NCBI RefSeq assembly: GCF_000426605.1
Contig: NZ_AUFR01000013.1
Coordinates: forward strand, 1-64,000
DNA length: 64,000 nucleotides
Source of the DNA: Propionibacterium acidifaciens DSM 21887
GTDB lineage: Bacteria; Actinomycetota; Actinomycetes; Propionibacteriales; Propionibacteriaceae
Reading direction: 5' to 3'
The position numbers and the translations under genes are program-made. Each line of letters begins with the position of its first letter. Positions within the stretch are counted from its first letter, which is position 1. The notes under the pieces are model-generated. The model saw only the letters and a list, made by a program, of their open reading frames with translations. It was not told the DNA's origin and made no database searches. Shown here in pieces: positions 18,217-28,561 of the stretch.

Positions 18217-19425
18217 TCAACGAGGGGGCTCGACCTGCGGCGCCCCCGCGCCGTCGACGGTCGGCGGGACGGGCGGGACCCCCTGGAGCGGGGACGGCGC
18301 CGGCGGCGGGTACGCGGCCGGCGGCGGGAACGAGGCGGGGTCCGGGGACGGCCAGGCGCCCGTCATGACGGCCTGCGGCCAGGGGCCGGGCGCCGGAGCC
18401 GGCTCGGGCCCGCTGACCACGTCCAGACCCCTGGCCCTGGCCCGCCGACAGATGAGGGCCGCGGCGATGGCGATGACGGCCAGCTGGAGCAGGCTCCACG
18501 GGCTGCCGGTGCCCTCGGAGCGGTCCATCATGTGGCTGATGTCGCTGAACGGCATGAGGGCCATGGCCGTCATGTTGTTGATGATGTGCATGGCCGTCGA
18601 GGCCTCGAGGCCGCCGGTGCAGTAGCACAGGAGGCAGGCCGCGGCGCCGAAGCAGAAGTAGCCGATGTTGAGCCACGGGTCCTGGGCCATGTGGGCGAGC
18701 ATGAAGCAGAAGGAGCTGACGGCGCCGCCGACGAGCGCCGAGACGATGCCGAGCGTCTTCGTGCGCTGCGGGAAGCAGCCGGCGACCAAGCGGTTGATGC
18801 CGCCGCGGAAGAACCACTCCTCGCCGGCGCACTGGAGGGGCGTCGTGAGGAGGATGCCGAGGATGAGCACGACGGTGTCGCCGTTGACGGCCAGGCCGTC
18901 CAGACCGCCGCCCTCGAGGAAGGCGTCGGCGACGGTGAAGACGATCCAGATCGGCAGGAGCACGGCCAGGCACCAGCCGAACCAGCGCCAGCGGAAGCGC
19001 CCGATGACCGAGTGGACGAAACCGATCGGCTGGCCGTGGAGGCGCGCCACGAGCCAGACGATCGGGATGGAGCAGGCCAGCCCGACGTTGTTCGCGATGA
19101 AGAGCGCCGGGGTGAAGCCGCCACCGCCGGCGAGCGAGGGGTAGTACTCCTCGGCCGTGGAGCGGCCGCTCGCCACGTCGATGACCATCGCGACGACGAA
19201 GGCGACGGTCGAGGCGGCGAACCACAGCACGCCGCCGACGAGGGCGCCGACGACCGGGCGCCACACCCGCCAGCGCGGCGAGTGCCACAGTCCGTGGTAG
19301 CGGGTCGGCAGCACCGGCAGCGCCGACTCGTGCGACTGCTGGAACGGATACGCCGGGGCCGTGGGAGGGTGCGCTGGGCCGGCAGGAGGATACGCGGGGC
19401 CCATCGGAGGGCGGGCAGTGCTCAT
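18217..19425 (-). CDS. CPBP-family intramembrane glutamic endopeptidase
   Basis: A 402-residue membrane protein. A Pro/Ala/Tyr-rich cytoplasmic head of about 45 residues leads into seven or eight hydrophobic helices. The CPBP/Rce1 motifs are present: AGEEWFFRGGINRL (EExxxR), FMLAHM and HIINNM, with the glutamates and histidines expected at the active site. A Pro/Ala-rich tail of about 70 residues ends the protein. Such proteins are CAAX-like proteases or maturation and immunity factors; the substrate here is unknown. It sits alone between folC and the radical SAM gene. Confidence 0.88.
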   Translation of the reverse strand: MSTARPPMGPAYPPAGPAHPPTAPAYPFQQSHESALPVLPTRYHGLWHSPRWRVWRPVVGALVGGVLWFAASTVAFVVAMVIDVASGRSTAEEYYPSLAGGGGFTPALFIANNVGLACSIPIVWLVARLHGQPIGFVHSVIGRFRWRWFGWCLAVLLPIWIVFTVADAFLEGGGLDGLAVNGDTVVLILGILLTTPLQCAGEEWFFRGGINRLVAGCFPQRTKTLGIVSALVGGAVSSFCFMLAHMAQDPWLNIGYFCFGAAACLLCYCTGGLEASTAMHIINNMTAMALMPFSDISHMMDRSEGTGSPWSLLQLAVIAIAAALICRRARARGLDVVSGPEPAPAPGPWPQAVMTGAWPSPDPASFPPPAAYPPPAPSPLQGVPPVPPTVDGAGAPQVEPPR

Positions 19426-19492
19426 GACGCCCCACCCTAACGGGCCGTCACAAGGAGCCGGGGTCCGTTCCACGGCCGGGACGCCGCACGCC

Positions 19493-20893
19493 CTACGGGC
19501 CGGTCGGCACCGTCACGGTGAGCGGTCCGCCGCCGGAGCCCGGCCCGTCGTCGGCCAGGATGCCGCGGGCCTCCCCGGCGAGGAACACCGAGCCGATGAC
19601 GAGCACGCCGGCCTCCTCGCCCGAGGCGCCGGCGAGCGCCATGGCCCGCCCGAGCGCCTCGGCGGTGTCCGTCGCGGCATGCACGCGTGCCGGGCCGAAC
19701 GCCCCGGCGGCGGCCTCGGCGAGCTCCTCGACGCCCAGGGCGCGCGGGTTGTCGCGGACGGCGGTGACGACGACCTCGTCGAGCTCGTCGGCGAGCAGCT
19801 CGAGCACGGCGTCGACCTGCTTGTCGGCCATCATGGCGAGCACCCCGATGGCGGGGCGCATGACGAAGGCCTCGCGCAGCCCGGCCAGCGTGGCGCGCAC
19901 GCCGTGCGGGTTGTGGGCCGTGTCGAGCACGACGAGCGGGTCGTGGTGGACGGCCTCGAGCCGGGCCGGCGCCCGGACGGCGGCCAGGCCCTCGGCGAGC
20001 ACCGTCGGCTCGACGGCGCGGCCCCCGCAGAACGCCTCGACGGCGGCGGTGGCCACGGCGGCGTTGTGGGCCATGTGCGCCCCGTGCAGGGGCAGGAAGA
20101 GATCGCCGATCGGCCCGCCGGCGCCCTCCAGGCGCAGCAGCTGGCCGCCGACCGCGACCCGGCGGTCGAGCAGCGCGAAGTCCGGGCCCTCGCGCACCAT
20201 CGTCGCACCGACCTCGGCGCAGTGCTCGGCCAGGACGGCGGCGGCCTCGGGGCCCTGGCCCGCCAGGACGGCGGTCGCACCGGGCTTGATGATGCCCGCC
20301 TTCTCGCGGGCGATGGCGCCGAGCGTGTCGCCGAGGTACTGCATGTGGTCCATGGCGACCGGCCCGACGACGGCGACCCGGGCGTCGGCCACATTCGTGG
20401 CGTCCCAGCGCCCGCCCATGCCGACCTCCATGATCGCCACGTCGACGGGCGCGTCGGCGAAGGCGGCGTAGGCCAGGGCCGTCATGACCTCGAAGAAGGT
20501 CATGACGATGCCATCGAGGCGGCGGGCGTCGACCATGTCGACCATGGGGCCGATCTGCGTCCACAGCTCGTCGAGGCGCCCCGCCTCGACGGGCGCGCCG
20601 TCGATGCAGATGCGCTCGGTGATGTCCTCCAGGTGCGGCGAGCTGAAGCGGCCGGTGCGCAGCCCCATCGAGCGCAGGATCGCGTCGATCATGATGGCCG
20701 TGCTGCCCTTGCCGTTCGTGCCGGTGACGGCGATGACCGGGCAGGCGTCCTGCGGGTCGCCGAGCAGCTCGCACAGCGCCCCGATGCGCGCCAACGAGGG
20801 GCCGACGCGGTGCTCCGGCCATCGCGAGGTGATCGACGCGACGGTGCGGGCGTGCTCGGACGAGGGGTCGCTGTGCTCACGTGTGCTGCTCAT
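19493..20893 (-). CDS. folC: folylpolyglutamate synthase / dihydrofolate synthase
   Basis: FolC adds glutamate to dihydropteroate and to folates. The 466-residue protein, started at the ATG of MSSTREHS, contains the Mur-ligase P-loop VTGTNGKGSTAIM, then SSPHLEDITERI, MEVGMGGRWDATN, REKAGIIKPG and VLDTAHNPHGV, all FolC signatures. Longer readings upstream extend over the dsbA-like gene region and are not supported. Its usual upstream neighbour valS is not in front of it: here a divergent thioredoxin-fold gene intervenes and valS points the other way. Confidence 0.95.
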   Translation of the reverse strand: MSSTREHSDPSSEHARTVASITSRWPEHRVGPSLARIGALCELLGDPQDACPVIAVTGTNGKGSTAIMIDAILRSMGLRTGRFSSPHLEDITERICIDGAPVEAGRLDELWTQIGPMVDMVDARRLDGIVMTFFEVMTALAYAAFADAPVDVAIMEVGMGGRWDATNVADARVAVVGPVAMDHMQYLGDTLGAIAREKAGIIKPGATAVLAGQGPEAAAVLAEHCAEVGATMVREGPDFALLDRRVAVGGQLLRLEGAGGPIGDLFLPLHGAHMAHNAAVATAAVEAFCGGRAVEPTVLAEGLAAVRAPARLEAVHHDPLVVLDTAHNPHGVRATLAGLREAFVMRPAIGVLAMMADKQVDAVLELLADELDEVVVTAVRDNPRALGVEELAEAAAGAFGPARVHAATDTAEALGRAMALAGASGEEAGVLVIGSVFLAGEARGILADDGPGSGGGPLTVTVPTGP

Positions 20894-21005
20894 CGGGCCC
20901 CAGACTAGTTGTCCGACGCCGCGGGGCCCGCCCGGGTAGACTGCCTGCGTGTTCTGAGCGCCGAGCCAGAACGACGGACCAGCACGCTCGAGCCGGAAGG
21001 TTGAC

Positions 21006-21860
21006 ATGGCCTCGAAGAACCCAGGGAAGCAGGGCCCCGCCGGCGGGGCGGGGACGAACCGTCGCGAGGCGCTGCGCCAGGCGCAGGCCGCGCAGGCCGC
21101 GCACCAGCGGCGCATGCGCACGATCCTCGTCGCGGTGTCCTCGGTCGTCGCGCTGGCGATCATCGTCGTCGTGGTGCTCGCCGCCACCGGGAGGCTCGGC
21201 TCCGGCAAGGACGAGCCCACCGCCGTCGTGACGGGCCTGGGCGAGCAGATCACCCCGCCGCACGCCAACGCGGACGGCACCGGGATCGTCTCGCCGATCG
21301 GCACGAACGACTCGGCGCCGACCCTCGTCGTCTACGAGGACTACCAGTGCCCGATCTGCCAGACCTACGAGAGCCACTACGGCAAGACCTTCGACTCGCT
21401 GGCCTCCAGCGGCCGGCTCCGCATCGAGTACCGCACCCGCACCTTCCTCGACAGGAACCTCAAGTCGCTCAACGACTCGAAGGGCGTTCCCGAGTCCTCC
21501 AAGCGCGCCGCCATCGCCGCGGCCTGCGCCGACCAGGTCGGGAGGTTCCAGGAGTATCATGACGCCGCCTACGCCAAGGCCCCCGAGGAGGAGGGCGACG
21601 GCTACTCCGTGCAGAAGCTGCGCGACGAGATCGCAGCCGACGCCGGCATCACCGGCGACGACCTCACGACCTTCCAGGGCTGCGTCGACCAGAACCAGAC
21701 CCAGACCTTCGTCGAGAACGTCGAGCAGGCCGGCGTGGACGCCCAGGTCAACTCGACCCCGACCTTCATGGTCAACGGCAAGCAGGTCTCGTTCCAGAAC
21801 GTCGACCCGACCGACGAGCAGGCCGTCCTCGACGTCATCACCAGCGCCGCCCCGGCCTGA
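21006..21860 (+). CDS. membrane-anchored DsbA-like thioredoxin-fold protein
   Basis: A 284-residue protein. A basic, Ala/Gln-rich N-terminus precedes a single membrane helix (about residues 38-61, ILVAVSSVVALAIIVVVVL). The extracytoplasmic thioredoxin fold has VVYEDYQCPICQTYE with the CPIC redox pair near residue 116. The cis-proline loop is probably NSTPTFMVNGK. It matches the actinobacterial DsbA/BdbD-like family (thioredoxin_4) that catalyses disulfide formation in exported proteins. The start has GGAAGG upstream. It is divergent from folC and followed 218 bases later by valS. Confidence 0.9.
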   Translation: MASKNPGKQGPAGGAGTNRREALRQAQAAQAAHQRRMRTILVAVSSVVALAIIVVVVLAATGRLGSGKDEPTAVVTGLGEQITPPHANADGTGIVSPIGTNDSAPTLVVYEDYQCPICQTYESHYGKTFDSLASSGRLRIEYRTRTFLDRNLKSLNDSKGVPESSKRAAIAAACADQVGRFQEYHDAAYAKAPEEEGDGYSVQKLRDEIAADAGITGDDLTTFQGCVDQNQTQTFVENVEQAGVDAQVNSTPTFMVNGKQVSFQNVDPTDEQAVLDVITSAAPA

Positions 21861-22078
21861 ACCGCCGCGGTCGCGCGCCGCGCCCCGGGGCCCCTGAGCG
21901 CCGCCGAGACCGAACAGCCGGATCCGGTCGTAGCCGTCGGCGGGGATAGGTGGTCCTCCGCGCCGCCGGGCCCGAACGGGGACGCCCCGCGCCTGCCGCC
22001 CTCGCCGGGGCTCCTCCGCGCCCGGCCGGGCGCGGAACCGAACGGCCGGGTGGCGGGCGCGTTAGTAGGATGTCCCCC

Positions 22079-24679
22079 ATGACTGAGACACCCGCCACGA
22101 CGACACCCGCGACGACCCCCTCGGGCTGGCGGGTACCGGAGAGGCCGGTGCTCGAGGGCCTCGAGGACAAGTGGTCGGCCGCCTGGGAGGCCGAGCAGCT
22201 CTACGCCTTCCACCGTCCGCAGGCCCGTCACCAGGTGTTCAGCATCGACACCCCGCCTCCCACCGTCTCGGGCTCGCTGCACGTGGGCCACGTGTTCAGC
22301 TACACCCACACCGACGTCGTGGCCCGCTACCAGCGCATGCTGGGCAAGCAGGTCTTCTACCCGATGGGCTGGGACGACAACGGCCTGCCCACCGAGCGCC
22401 GCGTCCAGAACCACTTCGGCGTGCGCTGCGACCCGTCGATCCCCTACGACCCCGACTTCGAGCCCCCGGCCAGGCCGAACCCGAAGAAGCAGGTGCCGAT
22501 CAGCCGCCGCAACTTCGTCGAGCTGTGCCACCGCCTCACGCAGGTGGACGAGCGGGCCTTCGCCGAGCTGTGGCACAAGGTCGGCCTGTCGGTCGACTGG
22601 GACCAGCTGTACACGACGATCGGGGCCGAGACGCAGCGCATCTCGCAGCTCGCCTTCCTGCGCAACCACGAGCGGGGCGAAGCCTACATGAGCGAGGCCC
22701 CCACCATGTGGGACGTCACCTTCCAGACCGCCGTCGCCCAGGCCGAGCTCGAGGCCCGCGACTACCCCGGCGCCTACCACCGCCTGGCCTTCCACCGGCC
22801 CGACGGCTCCGACGTCTTCATCGAGACGACCCGCCCCGAGCTGCTCGTGTCCTGCTGCGCCCTCATCGCCCACCCGGACGACGAGCGCTACCGGGAGCTG
22901 TTCGGCACGACGGTGACCACGCCCGTCTTCGGCGTCGAGGTGCCCGTTCTGGCCCACCCGGCCGCCGAGATGGACAAGGGCGCCGGCATCGCCATGTGCT
23001 GCACCTTCGGCGACCTCACCGACGTCCAGTGGTGGCGCGAGCTCGAGCTGCCCACGCGCACGGTGATCGGCCGCGACGGCCGGCTGTCGCGCGAGCGCCC
23101 CGAGTGGCTTCCCGACGCCTCCTTCTACGAGGCCGAGCTGGCCGGCAGGACCGTCTTCAGCGCCCGCGCGGCCATGGTCGACAAGCTCCGCACCACCGGC
23201 GAGATGGACGGCGAGCCGAAGGCCACCCAGCGCATGGCCAACTTCTACGAGAAGGGCGACAAGCCCCTCGAGATCGTCTCCACCCGCCAGTGGTACATCG
23301 CCAACGGCGGCCGCGACGAGGAGCTCAAGGCCGCGCTGCTGGCCCGCGGCGAGCAGATCGACTTCGTGCCCGAGCACATGCGCCACCGCTACACGAACTG
23401 GGTCGAGGGGCTCAACGGCGACTGGCTCATCAGCCGGCAGCGCTTCTTCGGCATCCCCCTCCCCGTCTGGTACCGGCTCGACGCCAACGGCGACCCCGAC
23501 TACGGGGAGCCGATCATGGCGGCGGCCGAGACGCTGCCCGTCGACCCGAGCTCGGACTGCCCGCCCGGCTACGAGCCCGCCCAGCGCGGCGCCCCCGGCG
23601 GCTTCATGGCCGAGCCCGATGTCATGGACACGTGGGCGACGAGCTCGCTGACCCCCGAGATCGTCTGCGGCTGGGAGCGCGACCGGCAACTGTTCGACCT
23701 GACCTTCCCCATGGACCTCGCCCCGCAAGCCCACGACATCATCCGCACCTGGCTGTTCAGCCGCGTCGTGCGCGCCAACTTCGAGTTCGGCGCCGTGCCG
23801 TGGCGGCGGGCCACCGTCTCGGGCTTCGTCGTCGACCCCGACCGCAAGAAGATGAGCAAGTCCAAGGGCAATGCGATCGTGCCCACCGACATCATCGACA
23901 AGTACGGCGCCGACGCCGTGCGCTGGCGCGCCGCCATGGCCCGTCCGGGCATGGACTCCCCCTTCGACGAGCGCCAGATGAAGGTCGGCCGGCGCCTGGC
24001 GATGAAAGTGCTCAACGCCAGCCGGTTCGTGCTCGGCATGGGCGCCCCGACCGGGCGGGAGGCCATCTGCGAGGCCGTCGACCTGGCCGAGCTGGCCGCC
24101 CTGCGCGAGATCGTCGGGAGGGCCGGCGCGGCGCTCGCCGCGTTCGACTACACGAGCGCCCTGGAGGCCACCGAGACCTTCTTCTGGAGCTTCTGCGACG
24201 ACTACCTGGAGCTCGTCAAGGAGCGCGCCTACGGGGCCCGCGGCGAACGGGCCGCCGCCTCGGCCAATGCGAGCCTCCAACTGGCCCTGTCGGTGCTCCT
24301 GCGCCTGCTGGCCCCGTTCATGCCGTTCGTCACCGAGGAGGTCTGGAGCTGGTGGCGGCCCGGCTCGGTGCACACCTCCGCTTGGCCGACCGTCGACGAG
24401 CTGCCCTCCGACGGCGACACCTCCCTCGTGGCCGACACGGCCGCGGCGCTCGTCCTCGTGCGCGGCGCCAAGTCGGACGCCAAGGTCTCCATGAAGACGC
24501 CCGTCGAGGCCATCGCGGTGACCGCCCCGGCGGCGTCGATCGCCAACCTGCGCCTCGTCGCCGACGACCTGTCGGCCGTCGGCCACATCGAGTGCCCGAT
24601 CGACTTCGTCGAGGGCGGCGAGTCCGTCACGGCCGACATCGTCCTGGGCGAGCCCCCGGTCAAGAGGCCGCGGGGCTGA
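22079..24679 (+). CDS. valS: valine--tRNA ligase
   Basis: A class I aminoacyl-tRNA synthetase of 866 residues. PPPTVSGSLHVGHVFSYTH carries the HIGH-type motif (HVGH) and KKMSKSKGNAIVPTD carries KMSKS; the editing domain lies between them (FIETTRPELL). An anticodon-binding helical domain follows (FMPFVTEEVWSWW). The start was set at the ATG of MTETPATT; an ATG nine bases earlier is also possible. In related genomes valS lies next to folC on the same strand. Here it faces away, so a local inversion is likely. Confidence 0.95.
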   Translation: MTETPATTTPATTPSGWRVPERPVLEGLEDKWSAAWEAEQLYAFHRPQARHQVFSIDTPPPTVSGSLHVGHVFSYTHTDVVARYQRMLGKQVFYPMGWDDNGLPTERRVQNHFGVRCDPSIPYDPDFEPPARPNPKKQVPISRRNFVELCHRLTQVDERAFAELWHKVGLSVDWDQLYTTIGAETQRISQLAFLRNHERGEAYMSEAPTMWDVTFQTAVAQAELEARDYPGAYHRLAFHRPDGSDVFIETTRPELLVSCCALIAHPDDERYRELFGTTVTTPVFGVEVPVLAHPAAEMDKGAGIAMCCTFGDLTDVQWWRELELPTRTVIGRDGRLSRERPEWLPDASFYEAELAGRTVFSARAAMVDKLRTTGEMDGEPKATQRMANFYEKGDKPLEIVSTRQWYIANGGRDEELKAALLARGEQIDFVPEHMRHRYTNWVEGLNGDWLISRQRFFGIPLPVWYRLDANGDPDYGEPIMAAAETLPVDPSSDCPPGYEPAQRGAPGGFMAEPDVMDTWATSSLTPEIVCGWERDRQLFDLTFPMDLAPQAHDIIRTWLFSRVVRANFEFGAVPWRRATVSGFVVDPDRKKMSKSKGNAIVPTDIIDKYGADAVRWRAAMARPGMDSPFDERQMKVGRRLAMKVLNASRFVLGMGAPTGREAICEAVDLAELAALREIVGRAGAALAAFDYTSALEATETFFWSFCDDYLELVKERAYGARGERAAASANASLQLALSVLLRLLAPFMPFVTEEVWSWWRPGSVHTSAWPTVDELPSDGDTSLVADTAAALVLVRGAKSDAKVSMKTPVEAIAVTAPAASIANLRLVADDLSAVGHIECPIDFVEGGESVTADIVLGEPPVKRPRG

Positions 24680-24776
24680 CCCGGGGCCACCGTCCGCCGC
24701 AGGGATCACAGAGCCCGAGACCGTCGGGACGCCGTGGAGCGGCACCGGGAGGCGTCCGTCGCGGCCCCGAACCGCC

Positions 24777-26139
24777 TCAGGCCAGCAACCAGACGAGGGC
24801 GGTGAGCAGGAAGCCGGCCAAGCCGCGGACGGTCGTCAGCACCGTCCAGGCCCGCAGGCCGTCCTGAACACTCAGGCCCGTGCACGTGGTGAAGATCCAG
24901 AAGCCGCCGTCGTTGACGTGCGAGAGGCCGAGCGCGCCGAAGCCGATCGCCAGGGCGATGAGCGCGATGTGCAGAGCGTCGTAGCCGCCCGCCGCGACGT
25001 TGTCGACGAGCAGACCGGCCGTCGTGAGGATCGCCACCGTGGCCGAGCCCTGGCTGGCGCGCAGGGCCAGGCAGATGACGAAGCCGGCGAGCAGGACGGG
25101 CATGTGCACCGCCATGAGCGCCCGTGACAGCGCCGCCCCGGCGCCACTGGCGACGAGGATCGAGGCGAACACGCCGCCTGCGCCGGCGACGAGGACGACG
25201 GCCACGTCGGGCAGGGCGTGGTCGACGGTCCGTCCGGGCTGGTCGAGGGACCAGTGCTGCTGGCAGCCCAGGACGACACAGGCGAGCAGTGCCGCGGTGA
25301 GCAGCGCCACGAGGGGCGCGCCGACCAGGCTCAGCACGGAGTCGGCCTTCGACGGGTCCGGCACGAGCATCCTGCCGACCGTGCCGATGACGATCTGGAT
25401 GACCGGGGCGAGGATGAGGAACAGGACGGTGCCCGGCCCCGTCGGGTCGGCCCCGACCATGAGCTCCTCGTCGGACGGCTCCTCGGTGCCGTCGGGCGGG
25501 TCGCCGAGCGGCGTGGCGCCCAGAACGATGTCGTCGGTCCGGACCCGCCGCGAGGCGAGGTAGCCGACGGCGGCAACGACCGCGCAGACGGGCAGCCCGA
25601 TCATGAGCATGAGTCCGGTCCGGGCCGAGGATCCTCGCGGCGGCCGTCGGCCCGGGGTGCGGCGGCACGGCGACGTGCACGGTGAGGGCCGCCGTGCCGA
25701 CCGGCAGGGCGATACTCAGCAGCCTCGTCCGGGTGACGCGGGCCAGGGCGAAGACGATGGGCGCCAGGACGATGAAGGCGACCTCGAAGAAGATCGGAAT
25801 GCCCACGAGGAAGGCGACGATCGTCACGGCGATGGCGACCCGGTGCTCGCCGAGCACTCGGACGAACCGGCGGGCCAGCGTGTCGGCGCCGTCGGCCCGC
25901 TCGATGAGCGAACCGAGCATGGCGCCCAGCGCCACGACCGTGGCCACCGAGCCGAGCGCGTTGCCCATGCCCGTCGTCATCGTGTCGGCGATGCTCGTCA
26001 ACGGCACGCGGGTGGCGATGGCCAGCAGGACGGAGACCGTCATGAGAGCCATGAAGGCGCTCATCCTCAGTCCGATGACGAGCAGCAGGAGGAGCGCAAT
26101 GGCGGCCAGGGCGAGGACGAGGAGGACTGCCGAGGGCAT
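24777..26139 (-). pseudogene. GntP-family sugar-acid permease, frameshifted
   Basis: The two halves lie in different frames. The first (from 26139) gives the N-terminal half of a GntP-type permease up to VPPHPGPTAAARILGP. The second resumes as GLMLMIGLPVCAVVAAVGYL in another frame and runs to the stop at 24777, with GGFWIFTTCTGLSVQ near the end. The break is near 25620, within a GC-rich stretch (CTCGGCCCGGACCGGACTC on the minus strand); one extra or two missing bases would restore about 454 residues, the normal family length. GntP permeases take up gluconate or related acids. The gene follows the LtnD-like dehydrogenase with a 1-base gap, so its substrate is probably a tetronate such as threonate or erythronate. 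A sequencing indel is a real alternative. Confidence 0.85.
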
Positions 26140-26140
26140 G

Positions 26141-27031
26141 TCACCGGTCCGCCGACGGGGCGATCACCCTGATCACCGAGGAGTCGTCGCAGGCGCCCAG
26201 GCCGCGGGCCCCGCCCTGGATGTAGAGCTGCTCGGCGGCTGCCGCCACGGGCGTCGACAGCCCGACGGACCGGGCGGCCGAGGTGACGATGCCCATGTCC
26301 TTGACGAAGATGTCCAGACGGCTGCGCACCTCGACGGTCTCCTCGTCGTAGGCGCGAAGCATGCGGGGGCCGCGGTCGCCCAGCATGAAGGACTCGGCCG
26401 CGCCGCCCATGAGGGCGACCATCGTCCGGTCGAGGTCCAGGCCCATGGCGCGGGCCAGGGCGAGCGCCTCGCCGGCAGCGGCGATGTGCACGCCGCACAG
26501 CAGCTGGTTGACGGTCTTCATCGCCTGGCCGTCGCCGGGCGCTCCGCCGACCCTCACGAGGGTGGAGCTCATGAGCTCGAGCACGTCGTGCACGGCGTCC
26601 CACGCCTGCTCGTCGGCGCCGACGACGACGAGCAGGTCCCCGGTGCCGGCTCGGGCGGAGCCACCCGAGACCGGGGCGTCGACGAGTCGCAGGCCGAGCC
26701 CGTCCAGCCGGGCGGCCGCCTCTCTCACGGGCTCGCGCCCCACGGTCGAGGTGAGGACGACGGCGGAACCGCGCCGCATGACGGACGCGACGCCGGCGTC
26801 CGAGAAGAGGACCTCCTCGAGCTGGGCGGGGTTGCGCACGGCGATGAGCACGACGTCGGCGTCCCGCACCGCCTCCCCGGCGTCGGCGGCGCCCCGGAGG
26901 CCGGCCTCGGCGGCCAGCGCGGTGCGCTCGGGGCTGATGTCGAATCCGGTGACGGCGAACTCGCGGGCGAGGTTGGTCGCCATCGGCAGGCCCATGGCGC
27001 CGAGCCCGAGCACGGCAACGGTGGTGGTCAT
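26141..27031 (-). CDS. NAD-binding 3-hydroxyacid dehydrogenase, LtnD/GarR-like
   Basis: A 296-residue beta-hydroxyacid dehydrogenase. The N-terminal Rossmann motif is VLGLGAMGLPMATNLA, the substrate motif is VDAPVSGGSARAGTG and the catalytic lysine lies in GQAMKTVNQLLCGVH. Families with this make-up include tartronate-semialdehyde reductase (GarR) and L-threonate/D-erythronate dehydrogenase (LtnD). The OtnK-like kinase directly upstream argues for LtnD: oxidation of a four-carbon sugar acid to its 2-oxo form, which the kinase would then phosphorylate. The start at 27031 has an AAGGGG site ahead. Confidence 0.85.
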   Translation of the reverse strand: MTTTVAVLGLGAMGLPMATNLAREFAVTGFDISPERTALAAEAGLRGAADAGEAVRDADVVLIAVRNPAQLEEVLFSDAGVASVMRRGSAVVLTSTVGREPVREAAARLDGLGLRLVDAPVSGGSARAGTGDLLVVVGADEQAWDAVHDVLELMSSTLVRVGGAPGDGQAMKTVNQLLCGVHIAAAGEALALARAMGLDLDRTMVALMGGAAESFMLGDRGPRMLRAYDEETVEVRSRLDIFVKDMGIVTSAARSVGLSTPVAAAAEQLYIQGGARGLGACDDSSVIRVIAPSADR

Positions 27032-27083
27032 TGTGATCCCCTTCGATCGGTTCGTGGATGTGTTCAGGTTCACCGGGTGCACG

Positions 27084-28511
27084 TCACAGGGATGCCTGCA
27101 ACGTGTCGACGACGTCAGCCAGCGACCGATCGTCGCCGACATTGCCCGGGAAGACGATGTAGGGGATGCCGCGGGCCGGCCCGTCGACGGGCTCCCACAG
27201 CGAGACGATGCCCGGCAGCATCTGCCCCCGGGCGATGGCCCTGCGGATGCCCAGGCCGCGGGAGGCGACGTCCGAGGAGGTGATGCCGCCCTTGGCGATG
27301 ACGAAGCGCGGGGCCCTCGCCTCGAGCACGCGGCTCACGACCTCGACGACGGCGTCGGAGACGGCTCGGGCGATGCGCAGCGAGTCGTCCGGATCGGCGC
27401 CGGTGACGAGCCGTCCGCTGCAGCGCACGACGACGGTGCCCCGCCTCAGGTCCTCGACGGCCGAGGCGACGACCCCGTCCAGGTGCGCGACCCGGGTCGC
27501 CCCGTCGAGCACCTCGGGCACCTCGACGACCGTCTCGGGGATCGCGTCGCGCTCGCGCAGGGCGTCGACCTGACGCCGGGTGAGGCCGACATGGGAGCCG
27601 ACGACGACGAGCCCCCCGGTGGTGTCGGAGGCCACGGCGCCGGGCGCGGGCCGGCACTCGGCGGGGCCGAGCGGCGCTCTCGTGGCCTGGCCGATGCGAG
27701 CTCTCACGAAGGGCGGGCCGACGCGGTAGATGAAGCGGTGCCCGAGGTCCTCGGCGCGCGCCAGATCGAGGGCCAGGAGCCGTAGGTCGTTCTCCTCGAG
27801 GCAGTCGACGACGATCGGCTGGCCGTCGTGCGCGCCGGTCAGCGCGACCACGACGGCATCGGGGTCGGTGCGCAGCTCACCGATGCGGATGCGGATGACA
27901 TCGGCGGCCCTGCGGCGTCCGCCGGACTTCTCCTCGACCCACTCGGCGAGGTCGGACGCCCGGTATCCGAAGGTCGCGTCGGCGGCGAACTCGCTGTCGC
28001 CGACCGGCACGAAGCCTGTGGCGACGCCGCCCGCGTAGTGCACGGAGTCGATGGTGACGCGGCCGGCTTCGGGGAAGGCCGGCACGATGACGACGCCGTC
28101 GGTACGCCGGCCGTGCTCGGACAGGACGGCCGCGATGGTGTCGGGCTCGAGGGGGTAGTGGCCGCGCAGCGTCGAGTCCGAGCGCGAGACGAAGGCCGCC
28201 TCGCGTCCGGTGAGCCGGGCTGCCTCGAGACCGTTGGCGACGGCCTCCCGGTTGACCCGCTCCGCGTCGGCCGGGTCGAGGCTGCGGGAATTCGTCATGA
28301 CGTAGACGGCGAGCGCATCCGTCGCCAGGCCCCACTCGAGGTCCTCGATCCCCCACGAGGTGATGACGGGAAGATCGGACACCGACTGGGTGCCGGTCGG
28401 GTCGTCATCGAGGACGACGAACGCCGGGCAGCCTGCCCGGGCGACGTCCTCGGCGGAGATGGCGGGCCCGTCCGGCAGGCCCCTGATCAATTCGTCCCAC
28501 GAGATGCTCAC
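27084..28511 (-). CDS. four-carbon acid sugar kinase (3-oxo-tetronate kinase-like)
   Basis: A 475-residue DUF1537/OtnK-family kinase. The N-terminal domain shows FVVLDDDPTGTQSVSDLPV, a variant of the DDxTGxxD motif, and SRSDSTLRGHYPLE. The C-terminal nucleotide-binding domain has VIAKGGITSSDVASRGLGIR and YIVFPGNVGDDRSLADVV. OtnK phosphorylates 3-oxo-tetronate made by LtnD or DtnD. The decarboxylase (OtnC) and isomerase (OtnI) that would finish the pathway are not in the window. The start is taken at the GTG of VSISWDEL, which has AAGGGG eight bases upstream; another GTG lies nine bases earlier. Confidence 0.87.
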   Translation of the reverse strand: MSISWDELIRGLPDGPAISAEDVARAGCPAFVVLDDDPTGTQSVSDLPVITSWGIEDLEWGLATDALAVYVMTNSRSLDPADAERVNREAVANGLEAARLTGREAAFVSRSDSTLRGHYPLEPDTIAAVLSEHGRRTDGVVIVPAFPEAGRVTIDSVHYAGGVATGFVPVGDSEFAADATFGYRASDLAEWVEEKSGGRRRAADVIRIRIGELRTDPDAVVVALTGAHDGQPIVVDCLEENDLRLLALDLARAEDLGHRFIYRVGPPFVRARIGQATRAPLGPAECRPAPGAVASDTTGGLVVVGSHVGLTRRQVDALRERDAIPETVVEVPEVLDGATRVAHLDGVVASAVEDLRRGTVVVRCSGRLVTGADPDDSLRIARAVSDAVVEVVSRVLEARAPRFVIAKGGITSSDVASRGLGIRRAIARGQMLPGIVSLWEPVDGPARGIPYIVFPGNVGDDRSLADVVDTLQASL

Positions 28512-28561
28512 GGCAGACACCCCTTTGCGCTCAGACCTCTGATGAGTTGTTCCGACACTAA

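Noticed and set aside
13584-18368. Very long plus-strand open frame (about 1,590 codons)
   Set aside because: It lies antisense to rne, the DUF2344 gene and the radical SAM gene, has low-complexity Gly/Ala/Val/Asp composition and matches no family; it is a shadow of GC-rich coding DNA.
21602-24745. 1,047-codon minus-strand frame across valS
   Set aside because: Antisense to valS, with composition typical of a complementary-strand artefact.
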